A stretch of 64,000 nt of DNA from Nocardia cyriacigeorgica (GCF_010858045.1 NZ_JAAGVC010000003.1:124001-188000); one strand, 5' to 3'; positions 7,985-17,329 are shown, counted from the stretch's first letter. The notes: a model not told the origin generated them from the sequence alone. Program-made: numbers and translations.

Positions 7985-8719
7985 GTGGCTCGACGCGCCT
8001 ACCGGACCGGCCTGACCCCCGCGGCCATCACCGACGCCGCCGTCGCGCTGACCGCCGAGCGCGGCCTCGACGGCTGGACCATGCGGGACCTCACCGCCCG
8101 CCTGGACACCTCGCTATCGGTGATCTACCACCACATCGGCGATCGCGAACGGGTCTGCGCCGCGGTCGTGGACAAGGTCTACGCCGATATGCGCCTGCCG
8201 CTCGACGACACCGACTGGCGGACTCTGCTGCACCGGGTGCTCACCGCGATGATCGACCAGCTGGCCGATTACCCCGGCGTCGCCGCATGGCTGTTGCGCA
8301 ACGGACCGCAGACCGAACGACTCGTGCCCGTCCTCGACGCCGGGGTGTCGCGCATGCTCGACGCCGGCTGGGGCGAGGAAGCCGCCACCGCCTACTCGAT
8401 CGCGTTCAACACCTGCCTCGGCCTGATCGCCCTCGACGACCAGCGCGCCCGCGACCCCGACGGCGGCGGATTGACCGGCCTGTACCGGCTGCTGGAAACC
8501 CATCCCGAGGCCGGGCCGGGCGCCGAGCGGATGCGCCGGATGGTCGCCGAATTCGCCGCGGCCGACGACGCCGAACGCGCCAGGGTCCGGCGTGAATACG
8601 GCCGATATGCGCTCGAACGCCTGCTCGATGGACTGGAGCTCCGGTTGCACGCTCTGCGGGCCTCGGCGGGGATGGACCAGCCGCCGGGCGACGACCAGCG
8701 CTCGGGCGCAGGCGACTAG
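7985..8719 (+). CDS. TetR/AcrR-family transcriptional regulator
   Basis: A 244-residue repressor-type protein. The N-terminal HTH reads ITDAAVALTAERGLDGWTMRDLTARLDTSLSVIYHHIGDRE (residues about 15-55), with the typical Y-x-H at the end of the recognition helix. The C-terminal ligand domain resembles the TetR_C class with a conserved LRNGP segment. GTG start, 6 bases after DUF5997. The gene downstream is an ABC transporter whose promoter contains a 21-bp inverted repeat, so local control of that transporter is the likely job; this is inference from position. Confidence 0.88.
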   Translation: MARRAYRTGLTPAAITDAAVALTAERGLDGWTMRDLTARLDTSLSVIYHHIGDRERVCAAVVDKVYADMRLPLDDTDWRTLLHRVLTAMIDQLADYPGVAAWLLRNGPQTERLVPVLDAGVSRMLDAGWGEEAATAYSIAFNTCLGLIALDDQRARDPDGGGLTGLYRLLETHPEAGPGAERMRRMVAEFAAADDAERARVRREYGRYALERLLDGLELRLHALRASAGMDQPPGDDQRSGAGD

Positions 8720-8904
8720 GGTTCGGCCGCCGCCGAGCAGGGGTCGGCGGCCGCTGACGAGCGGTCGGATGTCGCAGATCAGCGCCGATGCCGAGCTGTG
8801 AACGGGTCCTCCAAAGGCGCGCATGCGGGCCGAGCGGCGCCCGCGCACGAGGGAGTGGCGGTGGGACGCCCCACCCTGCCGCGCCGCGACGTCCAGCAGA
8901 CCTC

Positions 8905-8956
8905 TTGCACGCTGCGTCCTCTCCGCTACACTCCAAATTAGAACACTGATCTAATT
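8905..8956 (+). promoter_or_regulatory. Promoter with embedded operator of the ABC transporter operon
   Basis: TTGCAC (8905-8910), 16 bases, TACACT (8927-8932) is a good vegetative promoter. The predicted transcription start near 8939 falls inside an inverted repeat AATTAGA-N7-TCTAATT (8936-8956), perfect over 7-base arms. A repressor bound there would block initiation, and the TetR product encoded just upstream is the natural candidate. The TTAG...CTAA ends recall an iron box, but spacing and centre do not match the DtxR/IdeR consensus. Confidence 0.65.
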
Positions 8957-8970
8957 CCCTCGGGGGTGTC

Positions 8971-10737
8971 ATGAGAACTGCGGTATCGGAGCAGTCCGCG
9001 GCCGCGGCGCCGTCGGGGACCGGCGGCGGGCTCGGTGCGGTGCTCGCGCCCGTGCGTGGCCGGCTGGCGGTGGCCGCCGTCCTGCAACTGGTCGGTGCGC
9101 TGGCGGCGTTGGCGCCCTATCTCGCCGTGGTCGGGATCGCGCGCGAACTGCTGGCGGAGGCGCCCGCCGATCGGGGCGTGGTGTGGGGGTGGGTGGCCGT
9201 CGCAGGGCTCGGATTCGTGGTGCGGACCAGCTGCGCGGCCGCCGCCTACACCCTCAGCCATCGCGCCGACGCCGACGTTGCCGCCGGGCTGCGTCGCGCC
9301 ATGGTCGACCGGCTCGGCCGGGTTCCGCTCGGCTGGTTCACCGCGCGCAGCTCCGGGCAGGTGAAGCGGGCGCTCACCGACGACGTCACCGCCATCCATC
9401 ATCTGGTCGCGCATGCGATCAACGACCTGGTAGCCGCGGTGGTCACGCCCCTGGTGGCGCTGGTCTACCTGTTCGTCCTGGACTGGCGATTGGCGCTGGT
9501 GTGCCTGGTTCCGCTGCTCGCCTGGTTCGTGCTGACGGCGTTGATGTCGCGTGACGAGGCGGCCAGGATGGCGCGCTGGAACGCCGAACTCGAGAAGGTC
9601 GACGCCGCCGTGATCGAATACGTCGACGGCATCGCGGTGGTGAAGGCATTCGGCCAAGCCGACCGCGCCCAGGACCGATACCGGCGCGCCGGCGACGAGC
9701 TGGCCCGCTTCCTCGGCGAGTGGATCGGCCCGATGCACCGGCTGGAAGCGGTGTCCTCGGTGCTGATCTCACCGCCGGTGCTGCTGGCGGTCGCGTTGTG
9801 CGGCGGCGTATGGCTCGGGACCGAACCGGCCGAGCTCATCGCCTTCACGATGCTCGTGGTCGGCCTCGGCGCGCCCGTGCTGGCCATCGGATTCGGCGCG
9901 CTGGCCATGCAGGTGGCGCGGGCCGCGGCCGACCGGATCGCCGGGGTGCTGACCACTCCCGAACTTCCGCGCGCCGCAGCGCTTTCGGTGCCCGACGGCA
10001 CGCGGGTCGAGTTCGAACGGGTCCGGTTCTCCTACGACGGGCGCGGCCACGCCCTCGATGGCATCGATCTCACGCTGACCCCTGGCAGCGTCACCGCCCT
10101 GGTCGGCGCCTCCGGATCCGGGAAATCGACGCTGGCCCGGCTGCTGCCACGGTTCTGGGATGTCGACGAGGGGTCGGTGCGCATCGGCGGCGTCGACGTT
10201 CGCGATATCGCCGAAGACGATTTGTACCGGCGAGTGGGGTTCGTCTTCCAGGAGACGTCACTGCTGCGCACCTCGATCCGGGACAATATCGCGCTCGGCC
10301 GCCCCGACGCGGACGCCGCCACCATCGAAGCGGCGGGTAGGGCGGCGGCCATGCACGATCGGATCATGGCACTGCCGCGCGGCTACGACAGCGAGGTCGG
10401 AGTCGACGCCCAACTATCCGGCGGTGAGGCGCAGCGCATCGCGATCGCCCGCGCGATCGTGGCCGACGCGCCGGTGCTGGTGCTGGACGAGGCCACCGCG
10501 TTCGCCGATCCGGAATCGGAAGCGGCGGTGCAGGATGCGCTGTCGCGGCTGATCGCGGGCCGGACCCTGCTGGTGATCGCGCATCGCCTGCACACCATCC
10601 GCGGCGCCGATCGCATCGTGGTGCTCGCCCGCGGCCGGATCGTCGAAACCGGACGCCATGACGAACTACTCGCCGCCGGCGGCGAATACGCGCGGATGTG
10701 GGCCGCCCAGACACTGCCGAAGGAGAACGCCCGATGA
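8971..10737 (+). CDS. ABC transporter, fused permease/ATPase (IrtA/YbtP-like)
   Basis: A 588-residue half-transporter with six membrane helices (about residues 30-310) and a C-terminal nucleotide-binding domain: Walker A GASGSGKST near 378, signature LSGGE near 482 and Walker B VLVLDEATAF near 503. The loop VPLGWFTARSSGQVKRAL and the following HHLVAHAIND segment resemble the YbtP/IrtA subfamily, exporter-fold transporters known to import ferric siderophores. It lacks the N-terminal siderophore-interacting domain of IrtA. It overlaps the second half-transporter by 4 bases (ATGA), so the product is a heterodimer in the cytoplasmic membrane. A drug exporter is the alternative. Confidence 0.85.
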   Translation: MRTAVSEQSAAAAPSGTGGGLGAVLAPVRGRLAVAAVLQLVGALAALAPYLAVVGIARELLAEAPADRGVVWGWVAVAGLGFVVRTSCAAAAYTLSHRADADVAAGLRRAMVDRLGRVPLGWFTARSSGQVKRALTDDVTAIHHLVAHAINDLVAAVVTPLVALVYLFVLDWRLALVCLVPLLAWFVLTALMSRDEAARMARWNAELEKVDAAVIEYVDGIAVVKAFGQADRAQDRYRRAGDELARFLGEWIGPMHRLEAVSSVLISPPVLLAVALCGGVWLGTEPAELIAFTMLVVGLGAPVLAIGFGALAMQVARAAADRIAGVLTTPELPRAAALSVPDGTRVEFERVRFSYDGRGHALDGIDLTLTPGSVTALVGASGSGKSTLARLLPRFWDVDEGSVRIGGVDVRDIAEDDLYRRVGFVFQETSLLRTSIRDNIALGRPDADAATIEAAGRAAAMHDRIMALPRGYDSEVGVDAQLSGGEAQRIAIARAIVADAPVLVLDEATAFADPESEAAVQDALSRLIAGRTLLVIAHRLHTIRGADRIVVLARGRIVETGRHDELLAAGGEYARMWAAQTLPKENAR

Positions 10738-12467
10738 TCGGCAAACTCTATGGTCTGGTCGATCCCGCCGATCGGCCCCGCTTCCGGCGCTGGACCGCCG
10801 CGATGATCGCGTTCGCCGTCGTGCAGGGCCTGTGCGTGCTGCTGCTGGTACCGGTGTTGCGTCCCCTGCTGGCCGGCGATCCGGGCGCGGCGACCCCGTG
10901 GCTCACCGCCCTGGTGGCCACCACCGTCGCGGCGAGCGCGGTGTACTACGTGCAGGCGATGCTCGGCCAGCACATCGGTGACGACCTGCTGCTCGGCCTG
11001 CACCACCGGGTCGCCGATCAGCTGGCCCGGATGCCGCTGGGCTGGTTCGACATCGACCGCACCGGCCGGCTCACCCATGCCATGTCGCAGGGCACGACCA
11101 ACATCATCGCCGTCCCCGCGCACCTCATGCAGCCGGTGATCGCCGCGGTGACCACACCGGTGGTGGTGGCCGTCGGCATGGTCGTGTTCGATCCGCGCCT
11201 GGCGGTGGCGCTGCTCATCGCCGGACTGGTGCTGCTCGTCACGCACGCCCGGGCGCGGGAGGCGATCGCGCGCAGTTTCGGCGCCATCGACGACGCCGAG
11301 GTCGAAGCGGCGGCCAGGGTCGTCGAATTCGCCCAGCGCCAGCCGGTGCTGCGGGCGTTCGGGCAGACCGGCACCGGCAACCGGTTGCTGGCCGACGCGC
11401 TGACCGGGCAGCGGCGCGCCTACGGGGCGATGAACCGCAAAGCCGTGACCGCGCTGGTGACGTTCTCGACCGCCGTGCAGGCGGCATTCGTCGCGCTCAT
11501 CGCGGTGGGTGTCGTTCTCGCCCTCGGTGGTTCGCTCGATGCCGCCGAACTGATCGCGCTGCTGGTGCTCATCACGCGCTTCGCCGGACCGTTGATCGAA
11601 CTGGTCGACCATTCCGCCGCCCTGCGGATCGCGTCGGAAAGCATCGACCGCATCGATGAGGTGCTGTCGGTGCCCGCGCTGCCGGAGGGCTCGGTGCGGC
11701 GCGCGCCGCGGCCGGGCGAGATCGCCCTGCGCGGTGTCGGATTCGGATACCGGGACCGGCCGGTGCTGCGGGAGGTGGAGTTCACCGCCGAACCCGGGAC
11801 GCTGACCGCGATCGTCGGCCCCTCGGGTTCGGGAAAGACCACCCTGTTGCGGCTGGTGGCTCGATTCTGGGAAGCCGACACCGGAGCGGTCCGCGTGGGC
11901 GGCGTCGATGTCCGGCACTGGGCCACCGAGGCGCTGATGGACCAGCTCGCCATGGTGTTCCAGGACGTGTACCTGTTCGACGACACCATCGAGGCGAACA
12001 TCCGCATCGGCAGGCCCGAGGCCGGTGCCGACGAGATCCGGGCGGCGGCGCGGGCGGCCCGGGTCGACGAGATCGTCGACCGGCTGCCCGACGGCTGGCA
12101 CACCCGCGTCGGCGAAGGCGGGGTGAGCCTGTCCGGTGGTGAACGACAGCGGGTGTCGATCGCCAGGGCGCTGGTGAAGAACGCGCCGATCGTGCTGTTC
12201 GACGAGGCGACAGCGGCGCTGGACCCGGAGAACGAGGCAGCGATCACCGACGCCCTGCGCACCCTCGCCGCCGACCGCACCCTGCTCGTGGTCGCCCACC
12301 GCCTGCACACCATCGCCACCGCCGATCAGATCCTCGTGCTCGACGAGGGCCGCATCGTCCAGCGCGGCACCCACACGGAACTGATCGACCAGCCCGGTAA
12401 GTACGCCGAATTCTGGGCCGAACGCGAGCGCGCCCAGGGGTGGAGATTGACGGGAGCCGAAGCCTGA
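10734..12467 (+). CDS. ABC transporter, fused permease/ATPase (IrtB/YbtQ-like)
   Basis: The 577-residue partner of the preceding half-transporter. It has six membrane helices, then Walker A GPSGSGKTT (about residue 362), signature LSGGE (about 465) and Walker B IVLFDEATAALD. The first membrane domain carries MPLGWFDIDRTGRLTHAMSQ, the counterpart of the segment in the first subunit and typical of IrtB/YbtQ. The ATG at 10734 overlaps the upstream stop; starting 36 bases earlier would overlap more and has no ribosome-binding site. The complex probably moves a siderophore or a related amphipathic molecule. Confidence 0.85.
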   Translation: MIGKLYGLVDPADRPRFRRWTAAMIAFAVVQGLCVLLLVPVLRPLLAGDPGAATPWLTALVATTVAASAVYYVQAMLGQHIGDDLLLGLHHRVADQLARMPLGWFDIDRTGRLTHAMSQGTTNIIAVPAHLMQPVIAAVTTPVVVAVGMVVFDPRLAVALLIAGLVLLVTHARAREAIARSFGAIDDAEVEAAARVVEFAQRQPVLRAFGQTGTGNRLLADALTGQRRAYGAMNRKAVTALVTFSTAVQAAFVALIAVGVVLALGGSLDAAELIALLVLITRFAGPLIELVDHSAALRIASESIDRIDEVLSVPALPEGSVRRAPRPGEIALRGVGFGYRDRPVLREVEFTAEPGTLTAIVGPSGSGKTTLLRLVARFWEADTGAVRVGGVDVRHWATEALMDQLAMVFQDVYLFDDTIEANIRIGRPEAGADEIRAAARAARVDEIVDRLPDGWHTRVGEGGVSLSGGERQRVSIARALVKNAPIVLFDEATAALDPENEAAITDALRTLAADRTLLVVAHRLHTIATADQILVLDEGRIVQRGTHTELIDQPGKYAEFWAERERAQGWRLTGAEA

Positions 12468-12605
12468 CCCGGGCCCCCGGCTCGGTCACGATCCGTTGAG
12501 CCGGTATTCCGGTGCGGTGGTGGCGGTCTCGCCCGCGTCGATCGGCGGCAGGTCGGGTAGCGGGGCTGTGCGGCCAGAGGGCGGTGTGCGAGCAGGGTGC
12601 GCGGA

Positions 12606-13820
12606 TCAGCCGCGGAGCGCGGTGTGCAGACGCGCCGTGACGACCGCTCGCCGCACATCACCTGGCGGCAGCAGCCGCAGCGCGTGCTCGTGCACTTCGA
12701 CGTCATCGGGCACCCGCTCCCCGAAGGTGACGGCGTGATCGGCGCGCTCACCGGCCAGCACGGCATTGCGGACGCCGACTTCCAGATGCGCGCGCCACTG
12801 TGCGATCCCGGGCGTATCCGAACCCGGCAGCAGCGCACCCCGATACAGCCACACGGCCGAGGTGGTGTCGCCCGCGGCGATGGCGGCCAGCAGATCGACC
12901 GCGTCGCAGGAGATCGGGCCGGTGAGCAGATAACGGCGGTTGCCGATATGACCGCCGGTGGCGCGGCGCAGATGGGAGACCTCCGCCTTGAGGGTGGCGG
13001 CGGTGATGGGACGATCGCCGTACAGGGCGGCGTGCAGTTGATCGGGGGTGAAGCCGTCGGGCTCGAGGGCGAGCAGGGTCAGGATCTCCAGCTGACGCGG
13101 GCGCAGCGCAATCGTGCACCCGTCGCGGGTCAGGCGTGCTTCACCCAGGCATTCCAGCCGCAATCCGGCCGGCGGCGGCGGTTGCGCGCTACGCAGCATG
13201 GTCTCCACCGCGGTCACCAAGGCGCGTACCGACGACATGACCAGCGGATGCGACCGGTCCCAGGAGCTCGACAGGTCGAGCGCACCGACCTGTCTGCCGT
13301 CGGGGGCGTGGATCGGGGCGGAATAACACACCCAGCCGTGCAGGGCCGCCACCAGATGTTCGGCGCAGAACACGGTGCTCGGGGCGTCGGTCAGCAGCGA
13401 CATCGAGACCGCGTTGGTGCCCATGTGCGCCTCGTCCCAGCAGCCGCCCGGCGCGAAATTGACCTGCTCGGCGCGCCGGCGCACCGCGCGATCACCACCG
13501 GACCACAGGATCGCGCCGGAGGCGTCGGTGACCGCGGCCAGGTATCCGGCGTCGACGGCGACGTCGTTGAGCGCGCCGGACAGCTCGGTGATCGGCACCC
13601 GCAGCGGCGAGCGGGCCCACCGCTCACCGATATCGTCGAGGCCGGGCGCGCCGGTGCACCCCGGGTCGACCGTGCCGAGCGAGCGCCGCCACGATTGCGC
13701 GACCTCGGTGCGTAGCAGGGTATTCGGGGACCGGGCGGCAGCGCCAGGGGCGGTGGCCACGCGTTCCCATTCCTTTTCGAGATCGGTGCGCTGCTGGGTC
13801 AGGGTGCGAAACCGTGCCAC
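12606..13820 (-). CDS. GAF-domain transcriptional regulator with C-terminal winged helix
   Basis: A 404-residue protein. Residues about 60-200 form a GAF-like sensory domain as in AcoR-type regulators: AILWSGGDRAVRRRAE, FAPGGCWDEAHMGTNAV and VCYSAPIHAPDGRQVGALDLS are all typical. Instead of the sigma54-activating ATPase it continues into a winged-helix region (LTRDGCTIALRPRQLEILTLL and a following SHLRRATGG) of the OmpR/SARP type. In mycobacteria such proteins often sit near alcohol or aldehyde dehydrogenase genes; none is adjacent here. GTG start at 13820 behind AAGGA. It converges with the ABC operon across a 138-base gap in which I see no clean terminator. Confidence 0.78.
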   Translation of the reverse strand: MARFRTLTQQRTDLEKEWERVATAPGAAARSPNTLLRTEVAQSWRRSLGTVDPGCTGAPGLDDIGERWARSPLRVPITELSGALNDVAVDAGYLAAVTDASGAILWSGGDRAVRRRAEQVNFAPGGCWDEAHMGTNAVSMSLLTDAPSTVFCAEHLVAALHGWVCYSAPIHAPDGRQVGALDLSSSWDRSHPLVMSSVRALVTAVETMLRSAQPPPPAGLRLECLGEARLTRDGCTIALRPRQLEILTLLALEPDGFTPDQLHAALYGDRPITAATLKAEVSHLRRATGGHIGNRRYLLTGPISCDAVDLLAAIAAGDTTSAVWLYRGALLPGSDTPGIAQWRAHLEVGVRNAVLAGERADHAVTFGERVPDDVEVHEHALRLLPPGDVRRAVVTARLHTALRG

Positions 13821-13940
13821 ACGCAGTCCTTCTCGTCGTCCGGGCGCCGATCGGGCCTCGACCGGCCTGCTTGCGCGTCCTATCCTCGCGCAGCCGAACC
13901 CGCTCGCGGGACGCTTTGCCGCACAACGCTCACCGCTGCG

Positions 13941-14261
13941 TCATTTGTTGATGAAAATGCCCGCCACGTCGGCGTTCTTGATCGGGGTCTCGGCATTGCG
14001 CTGGAAGCTGCACAGCAGATCGACCTGGATGATCGTGGCATCGACGGCGGTGCCGGCCGGTTCGTGGTCGATGTTGTTGAGCTGCTTGATGAACTTGGTG
14101 ACCGTCATCCGCTTGGTGTCGGGGTCCTGCTGCACGTACTCCCGGCACGGGGTGTCGCCGCCACGGTTGAGGGCGCGTTCGACGTCGTCGCAGCCGGCCA
14201 GCACCAGCGCGGCGGCCGCGGCGGTGCAGGCGAGGCCGACCCGTGCGATGGTGGCGTTCAT
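13941..14261 (-). CDS. Small secreted lipoprotein, possibly HdeA-like
   Basis: 106 residues with a lipoprotein signal peptide: a hydrophobic Ala/Leu stretch ending in the lipobox LAGC near residue 24, so it should be anchored to the outer face of the membrane. The mature part begins with acidic and Arg residues, has a second Cys in PCREYVQQD and a third in LLCSFQ, which could form a disulfide. The CREY...D-x-x-x-x-K-R-M-T-V pattern resembles mycobacterial HdeA-like acid-stress proteins, but similarity by eye is weak. ATG at 14259-14261 behind AGGAGG; it stands alone. Confidence 0.7.
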   Translation of the reverse strand: MNATIARVGLACTAAAAALVLAGCDDVERALNRGGDTPCREYVQQDPDTKRMTVTKFIKQLNNIDHEPAGTAVDATIIQVDLLCSFQRNAETPIKNADVAGIFINK

Positions 14262-14346
14262 GTGATCCTCCTGGTCGGCGGGCCGAGCCACCTCGCCCGG
14301 CCGTCGGCTACAGCCTAGGCGGCCCGGCCGACACGGCGTCGCAGGC

Positions 14347-15486
14347 TCAGCTGGTGAACACGCGGAGTGGGACGTTCATCTCGGCCGGGGTGAGCGAGCC
14401 ATGATGGCCGGGCAGCGCCGATTGCAGTGGTTCGGCGTGCGTGCGCACCACCCCGCCGGTATCGCGGGCCACCACCACCAGATCCCCGATCCGCTCATGC
14501 ACCTGCGGCGATACCGTCGGCCCGAACCAGCCGCAGTCGATGACCTCCGCGCGGGTGAGCACCTGGAATCCGGCGCCGAGGCGTTCCCGCCAGGCCGACA
14601 TCACGTCGTCGGTGGCGCCGTCGGTGGTGTAGACGTGGCGTGCGCGCGGTTCTCCGCCGAGCCGGTGCACGCCCTCGCGCAAGCCGGGTTCGGCATCGAA
14701 ATCGATCGTGTCGCCGAGTTCCACCATGCCGTGGTCGGCGGTGACGATGAGCGCCGAACCCGCGGGCATGCGTGCGGCGATATCGGCGGCGATCCGGTCC
14801 ACGTGCGCCAGCTCGAGCAGCCAGGATTGCGAGGACGGCCCGCGCACATGCCCGGTGGTGTCGAGTTCGCCGTGGTAGGCGTAGACCAGCGAACGCGGCT
14901 CCGCCAGCGCCTCGACCACGCCCGCCACCAGATCGCCCACCGAGAAGTTGGGCCGGAACGCGCAACCGCGCAGCACCGCGCGAGTCAGCCCGGAGCCCGC
15001 CTGGTAGCGCGGTGCCACCTGCGTCACGGTGAGACCGTGCGCGGCGGCCCGCTCGAAGACCGTTGCGCCGGGCTGGAATTGCTCGGGCACGAGCTGTTCG
15101 AGCAGATCGCCCTTGTGCTGGGCGCCGAACAGCCGCCAGCCCAGCGGATCGAACAACCGGTCCTGCCCCGGCACCCGCAACAGATAACCGACGATGCCGT
15201 GCTCACCGGGCGGCACGCCCGCGCCGAGGGAACTGACACTGGTCGCCGTCGTGGTCGGGAATCCGGCCGTCAGCACGGCGGGGGCAAGGCCGGACAGAAA
15301 CGGCGCCACCTCGGCGTGCTCGGCCAGTGCCTCCGCGCCGAGACCGTCGATCAGCAGCACACACACCCGGTCCACCCCGAGCTCGAGCCCGAGGCGATCG
15401 TGCTCGCCGGGGACCCCGAAACCGGCCAGGACGGAGGGAAACAGATCGGACAGGGAACCCGTTCCATAACGGGGCGCGACGAACAC
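14347..15486 (-). CDS. Type I phosphodiesterase/nucleotide pyrophosphatase-like protein (alkaline phosphatase superfamily)
   Basis: A 379-residue predicted cytosolic metal-dependent hydrolase. It has the alkaline-phosphatase superfamily layout: VCVLLIDGLG (first metal Asp) near residue 42, nucleophile region GFPTTTATSVSSLGAG near 75-90, then HGELDTTGH and VTADHGMVELGDTID carrying the later metal ligands Asp-His and His. Homologues in mycobacteria and nocardiae are annotated as alkaline phosphatase family or PPi-type phosphodiesterases with unknown substrate. GTG start at 15486. It lies 45 bases from the TetR gene on the same strand and may be read from the same transcript. Confidence 0.8.
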   Translation of the reverse strand: MFVAPRYGTGSLSDLFPSVLAGFGVPGEHDRLGLELGVDRVCVLLIDGLGAEALAEHAEVAPFLSGLAPAVLTAGFPTTTATSVSSLGAGVPPGEHGIVGYLLRVPGQDRLFDPLGWRLFGAQHKGDLLEQLVPEQFQPGATVFERAAAHGLTVTQVAPRYQAGSGLTRAVLRGCAFRPNFSVGDLVAGVVEALAEPRSLVYAYHGELDTTGHVRGPSSQSWLLELAHVDRIAADIAARMPAGSALIVTADHGMVELGDTIDFDAEPGLREGVHRLGGEPRARHVYTTDGATDDVMSAWRERLGAGFQVLTRAEVIDCGWFGPTVSPQVHERIGDLVVVARDTGGVVRTHAEPLQSALPGHHGSLTPAEMNVPLRVFTS

Positions 15487-15531
15487 GTGCTCAGGATGCG
15501 GGCCGGGGCGCGCCGACGCAAGCCGGTTGTT

Positions 15532-16146
15532 TCAGGAGCCGGGAGCGATCAGGGCGTTGACGTTGCGCATGATGTCGGCGACCAGTTCGGGCGCGGTGGT
15601 GCCCATCAGCGCGCTGCGCTTCTCCAGCTGCCCGTCCAGCCACAGCGAGGCGAGGCCGTGCGCGAGGCCCCAGAGCGTCACCGCGAGCGTGTCGGCCTTG
15701 TCCGCGGGGAGCTCGCCCGCGCCGACGCACTCGGCGACCGCGTCGGCGAGCACGGCGAAGGCGGCCTCACCCGCGGCCCTGGTCTCGGGGTGTTTGTCGG
15801 GTTGGGACAGCTCCGGCCGGAACATCAGCCGGAAGTAACCGGGATTGTCCCGGGCGAAGCGCACATAGGCGTCGGCGATGGCGGTCAATCCGGCCAGTGG
15901 GGTAGGCGCCGCGTCCCTGGCGGCGGCCACGTCGCTGCCGAGCTTCCGGAATCCCTCGGTCGCCAGATCGGCCAGCAGCGCGGCCCGGTCGGCGAAATGG
16001 TGGTAGGGCGCACCGGAACTCACCCCCGCCTCACGGGCCACCCGGCGCAGGCTCACCGCCGCGATGCCCTCGGTCTCGATCAACCGCAGGCAGGCCGCGA
16101 GCAAGGCCTCACGCAGGGCGCCGTGGTGATACGAGGTCCGGGTCAC
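15532..16146 (-). CDS. TetR/AcrR-family transcriptional regulator
   Basis: 204 residues from the GTG at 16144-16146. The product opens with TSYHHGALREALLAACLRLIE, and the HTH continues to VSLRRVAREAGVSSGAPYHHFADRAALL. The C-terminal domain resembles the WHG/TetR_C class, with a conserved TLWGLAHGLASLWLDGQL. It is divergent from an NAD-dependent reductase gene, with 110 bases between the starts containing a promoter overlapped by an imperfect palindrome (16195-16207). Control of that reductase and of itself is the obvious inference. Confidence 0.88.
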   Translation of the reverse strand: MTRTSYHHGALREALLAACLRLIETEGIAAVSLRRVAREAGVSSGAPYHHFADRAALLADLATEGFRKLGSDVAAARDAAPTPLAGLTAIADAYVRFARDNPGYFRLMFRPELSQPDKHPETRAAGEAAFAVLADAVAECVGAGELPADKADTLAVTLWGLAHGLASLWLDGQLEKRSALMGTTAPELVADIMRNVNALIAPGS

Positions 16147-16170
16147 CGTCCGAGCGTATGCGAATGGCAC

Positions 16171-16207
16171 TGGACAAACCAATCTGGGCAGTGTTTAGAT
16201 TATCTGA
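16171..16207 (+). promoter_or_regulatory. Promoter with imperfect palindrome, probable TetR operator
   Basis: TGGACA (16171-16176), 18 bases, TTAGAT (16195-16200) forms a plausible promoter for the reductase gene. The -10 overlaps TTAGATTATCTGA, a 13-base near-perfect palindrome. TTAGAT recurs at 16215-16220, giving two copies 20 bases apart. Binding of the divergent TetR product here would cover the promoter. Confidence 0.5.
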
Positions 16208-16256
16208 GCGCCGCTTAGATGCGTCGCGTCCTTCCTTCTCTCGATGGGTTGTCATC

Positions 16257-17318
16257 ATGGGCACACGAGTACTTGTCACCGGCGCCACCGGCTTCATCGC
16301 CGGGCACGTCATCGCCGAATTGTTGAACCACGGATACGCGGTGCGCGGCACCGTGCGCAGCCTCACCGACGCGCGCAAGCGCGAGCACCTGGTCGAACTC
16401 GCCGAGCGGGCCGGTGGCGAGATCGAGTTCGCCGCCGCCGATCTCGACCACGACGAGGGCTGGGCCGCGGCCGTCTCCGGTTGCGACTACGTCCTGCACG
16501 TCGCCTCACCGTTCCCCTCCGCACCGCCGGACGACGAACAGGAAATGATCGACACCGCTGTGAACGGCACACTGCGGGTGTTGCGGGCGGCCGCCGCCGC
16601 GGGCACCGTGCGACGGGTCGTGCTGACCTCCTCGATCGCCGCCATCGCGCACGGTCACCGCACCGACGCGGTGCGCACCGAGGCCGACTGGACCGTCGTG
16701 GAGCGCAGTCCCGCCTATCAGAAGAGCAAGACCCTCGCCGAGCGCGCGGCCTGGGATTTCGCCGCCGGGAACCCCGAGGGTCCCGAGCTGACGGTCGTTA
16801 ATCCGGGCATGGTCCTCGGCCCGGCGCTGTCGACGGCGACGAGCACCTCCCACGAACCGGTGCGGATGCTGTTGGGCCGACAGGTCCCCGGCTCGCCACG
16901 GGTGGGGTGGGCGACGGTCGACGTGCGGGATCTCGCGGTCGCGCACCGGCTGGCCATGGAAACGCCCGAGGCGGCGGGCAAACGTTATATCTGTGCGGGC
17001 GAACATCTCTGGATGCGTGATCTCGGACGCCTGCTGGCCGAGGAATTCGGCCCGCGTGGCTTCCGGGTGCCGACCCGTCAACTGCCCGATCTGCTGGTGC
17101 GCGCCATCGCGGTGGTGGACAAGACCGTGCGGCTCACGGTTCCGTCGCTGGGGCAGGTCGATCGCCTCAGTGCCGAACGCGCCCGACGTGAACTCGGCTG
17201 GACCATGCGCCCGGTCCGCGAGTCGGTGCGCGACACCGCTGAGAGCCTGCTGCGGCTCGGCATGGTGCCGATGCAATCGGGTGCCCGCTCGAGTGCGGCC
17301 GAACCTGCTCACACGTAA
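16257..17318 (+). CDS. NAD(P)-dependent aldehyde/dihydroflavonol reductase-like SDR
   Basis: A 353-residue extended short-chain dehydrogenase. The N-terminal Rossmann motif VTGATGFIAGHV gives the GxxGxxG pattern. Catalytic residues are Ser in VVLTSSIAAI and the Y-x-x-x-K of AYQKSK. Homologues reduce aldehydes or flavanonol-like ketones with NADPH; the substrate is unknown. The ATG at 16257 is preferred because the longer frame lacks family similarity. Its TAA stop is part of the ribosome-binding site TAAGGAG of a 63-codon ORF, so the two form an operon ending at the hairpin at 17551-17589. It is divergent from a TetR gene that probably regulates it. Confidence 0.85.
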   Translation: MGTRVLVTGATGFIAGHVIAELLNHGYAVRGTVRSLTDARKREHLVELAERAGGEIEFAAADLDHDEGWAAAVSGCDYVLHVASPFPSAPPDDEQEMIDTAVNGTLRVLRAAAAAGTVRRVVLTSSIAAIAHGHRTDAVRTEADWTVVERSPAYQKSKTLAERAAWDFAAGNPEGPELTVVNPGMVLGPALSTATSTSHEPVRMLLGRQVPGSPRVGWATVDVRDLAVAHRLAMETPEAAGKRYICAGEHLWMRDLGRLLAEEFGPRGFRVPTRQLPDLLVRAIAVVDKTVRLTVPSLGQVDRLSAERARRELGWTMRPVRESVRDTAESLLRLGMVPMQSGARSSAAEPAHT

Positions 17319-17329
17319 GGAGTCCGCTC

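Noticed and set aside
8936..8956. IdeR/DtxR iron box before the ABC transporter
   Set aside because: TTAG...CTAA ends are present, but arm length, spacer and centre do not fit the 19-bp consensus.
10383..12374. Minus-strand open frame of over 660 codons
   Set aside because: Lies wholly opposite the two ABC transporter genes and has no recognisable motif; a GC-rich shadow.
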